A stretch of DNA of 64,000 nt, taken from assembly GCF_900110415.1 (NCBI RefSeq), contig NZ_FODR01000004.1, positions 62,001 through 126,000 of the forward strand, written 5' to 3'. How positions within the stretch are numbered: position 1 is the first letter of the stretch; every line of letters begins with the position of its first letter. This DNA comes from Mucilaginibacter sp. OK283. Its GTDB lineage: Bacteria > Bacteroidota > Bacteroidia > Sphingobacteriales > Sphingobacteriaceae. Under the pieces are notes generated by a model. It did no database searches and was not told where the DNA came from. It saw nothing but the letters and a program-made list of their open reading frames with translations. This document shows, piece by piece, positions 62,474 through 64,000 of the stretch. The translations under genes and the position numbers were made by a program.

Positions 62474-64000
62474 AGCCCGGGAAATACTCGCTAAAAGAAT
62501 TATTTAAAGACCGAAATGTAGAGCGGATACTTATTCCTGAAATTCAGCGCGACTACGTATGGGGTAATGATCAGGTTAATGGCCTGCTTGGCTCTATCAT
62601 TGATGAATATCGGAAATTTAGGAAAGCAGATTATCACATAGAGGTGTTGACAGAGGATCAGCAATTGCAACATGCTTTCTATGATTATTATAAAAAACAG
62701 AAGCACGTTGCCAATATTGGCTTTATATATGCATATGATGATCCTCATTATATCGGCAACTATTTTTTGATTGACGGGCAGCAACGTTTAACGACAACGT
62801 ATCTGTTATTACTTGCACTTTCTATCCTTTCCGGCAGAACGGAAGAATTTAAAAAGGTTTATTTTTCGGGTAAAAAATTAAAATTAGATTATAAAGTACG
62901 TGAGTCAGCACACGATTTTTTCACGAGTTTTGTTGAATTTGCTTTGGAAGGAAAGAATGTTGAACTTACTAAAAGGCAAAATTGGTATCTTGATGATTAT
63001 GAAAATGACACCACGATCAGCGCTATTTACAATAACTATTTAACCATTTTTCGGTATATTCAGGTGTCAACGGCGTCTGAGCTTTTTGATTATGTTCAGG
63101 ATTATGTGGAGTTCTGGTATTTTGATACAAATATCAGCGAACAGGGTGAGGAACTTTATATCTATATGAATGCCCGCGGCGAACAGATGCAAAGTAACGA
63201 AAACCTGAAAGCCAATCTTTTGGCAAAAATAAAAGATGACAATCAGAAAGACGAGGCAGGGAAAACATGGGAAGACTGGCAGGATTACTTTTGGATAGGC
63301 CGGGGCGAGAATGAAAATGCTGATAAAGGTTTTAATGAATTTTTGAATGCCATTGCAGGTTTTGAAAATTACAAGTTAACTCGTGCTAAACTCACTATTT
63401 CTAAATCTAAGTTTGACGAAGGGGGGATAAAAACAGCTACTTTAGTGGAATACCTTGATCTAACTATTATAGCTGAATATTTTTCAGCCTTTACAAATGT
63501 GATAGAAATAGCGGAGCAATGCAAGCTGGATTATGACTATCATGCCTGGGTTGAGAATTTTAAGCAAGACTGGTGGGACCTTATTAATAATAATAAGACC
63601 AATTGGTTCGCAGATCTTGATGATTCCAATCGCGGGCAGGAGCATAGCCGCATGGTATATTTCTGGTCCATTATCTATTATTTCAAAGATAAAAATCCGG
63701 ATAAAATGGAGGCAATCCGCCTGCTTCGATTGTATTTTGTCAGGTACTACAATTATGATAGGCAGGTTAAAAACATTATATCAAGAATTGATTTTTATAA
63801 CCAACATCGTGTATTAAGCGATAATTTAAACACAAATTCTAACGACGAAGTACTTAAACACCAATTTTATGCCACGCTAACCGAACAGGAAACCAAAAAG
63901 TACGAGGCACTTATTTGGCAGATCGAAGATCATCCCTTCAATCTTGAAGGGGAAGGTTTGGAGGCTGTTAATGTTTCCCATTTGGTAGATTTCTCTGCCA
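62470..64000 (+). CDS. Second DUF262-domain protein (3' end beyond window)
   Basis: Open from an ATG overlapping the previous stop (ATGA) to the end of the window, giving 510 residues with no stop. The N-terminal DUF262 domain reads IPEIQRDYVWG (about 22-32) and DGQQRLTTTYLL (102-113). About 280 residues later come YMNARGEQMQSNENLKANL and a helical region, and near the end IEDHPFNLEGEGL. No HNH motif is visible so far; it may lie beyond the window or be absent. A tandem pair of DUF262 proteins with different C-termini suggests a two-subunit complex, of which only the first shows a nuclease signature. Function in DNA restriction is inferred from the family. Confidence 0.87.
   Translation, partial: MKPGKYSLKELFKDRNVERILIPEIQRDYVWGNDQVNGLLGSIIDEYRKFRKADYHIEVLTEDQQLQHAFYDYYKKQKHVANIGFIYAYDDPHYIGNYFLIDGQQRLTTTYLLLLALSILSGRTEEFKKVYFSGKKLKLDYKVRESAHDFFTSFVEFALEGKNVELTKRQNWYLDDYENDTTISAIYNNYLTIFRYIQVSTASELFDYVQDYVEFWYFDTNISEQGEELYIYMNARGEQMQSNENLKANLLAKIKDDNQKDEAGKTWEDWQDYFWIGRGENENADKGFNEFLNAIAGFENYKLTRAKLTISKSKFDEGGIKTATLVEYLDLTIIAEYFSAFTNVIEIAEQCKLDYDYHAWVENFKQDWWDLINNNKTNWFADLDDSNRGQEHSRMVYFWSIIYYFKDKNPDKMEAIRLLRLYFVRYYNYDRQVKNIISRIDFYNQHRVLSDNLNTNSNDEVLKHQFYATLTEQETKKYEALIWQIEDHPFNLEGEGLEAVNVSHLVDFSA

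Noticed and set aside
1-64000. tRNA, rRNA and CRISPR arrays
   Set aside because: I looked for T-loop-like GTTCGAATC patterns, rRNA blocks and regularly spaced short repeats and saw none; a covariance search could still find a weak tRNA.

Overview
The window looks like a chromosomal segment of a Bacteroidota bacterium of the Sphingobacteriaceae type (Mucilaginibacter or Pedobacter-like). The reasons are two SusC/SusD glycan- or nutrient-uptake loci, each with its own ECF sigma factor and FecR-type anti-sigma factor, STN-domain TonB receptors, GH95 and GH30 enzymes, a TAnnTTTG-type promoter box and a PRTRC cassette. The genus is inferred from gene content only. No tRNA, rRNA or CRISPR array was seen.

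Layout. (1) 1-5152: tripartite RND efflux operon (TolC-like outer membrane protein cut by the window edge, HlyD-type adaptor, a possible 54-residue membrane peptide, AcrB-type pump), followed by a receiver-like protein that has lost its phosphorylation site. (2) 5731-13006, minus strand: Crp/Fnr regulator, TonB-dependent receptor, PQQ quinoprotein, esterase, DODA-type dioxygenase and a SnoaL-like protein. The esterase-crp junction occurs twice, as diverged direct repeats with gene remnants on either side of the receptor-quinoprotein pair. This suggests the pair was inserted by recombination. (3) 13598-26001: first sigma/FecR/SusC/SusD locus, an ORF-less group II intron directly after the susD stop codon, a TlpA-like thioredoxin protein and an M16 peptidase. 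(4) 26107-30457: Lrp/AsnC regulator divergent from a cysteine-synthase-family enzyme, then a split DsbD system and a small membrane protein. (5) 30889-42802: second sigma/FecR/SusC/SusD locus with GH95 alpha-L-fucosidase and GH30 enzyme, a small polysaccharide-utilisation locus for fucosylated glycans. (6) 43148-49408: GH13 enzyme, membrane protein, acetyltransferase, an unknown protein and a SIR2-domain protein, bracketed by two copies of a 119-bp direct repeat.

(7) 50063-64000 is accessory DNA. It starts with an ssb gene and a tightly overlapping PRTRC cassette (proteins E, C, B, ThiF and others), the kind of module carried by plasmids and integrative elements. The cassette ends with a coupled macro-domain gene. 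It is followed by a 1451-residue protein that fuses a caspase-like protease, a NACHT ATPase and long helical repeats, and then by two overlapping genes for DUF262 (GmrSD-like) proteins, the second running off the window. Together with the SIR2 gene this reads as an anti-phage defence island on a mobile element. The caspase-NACHT gene, the DUF262 pair and the macro gene on the PRTRC operon are the strongest candidates for an uncharacterised system.
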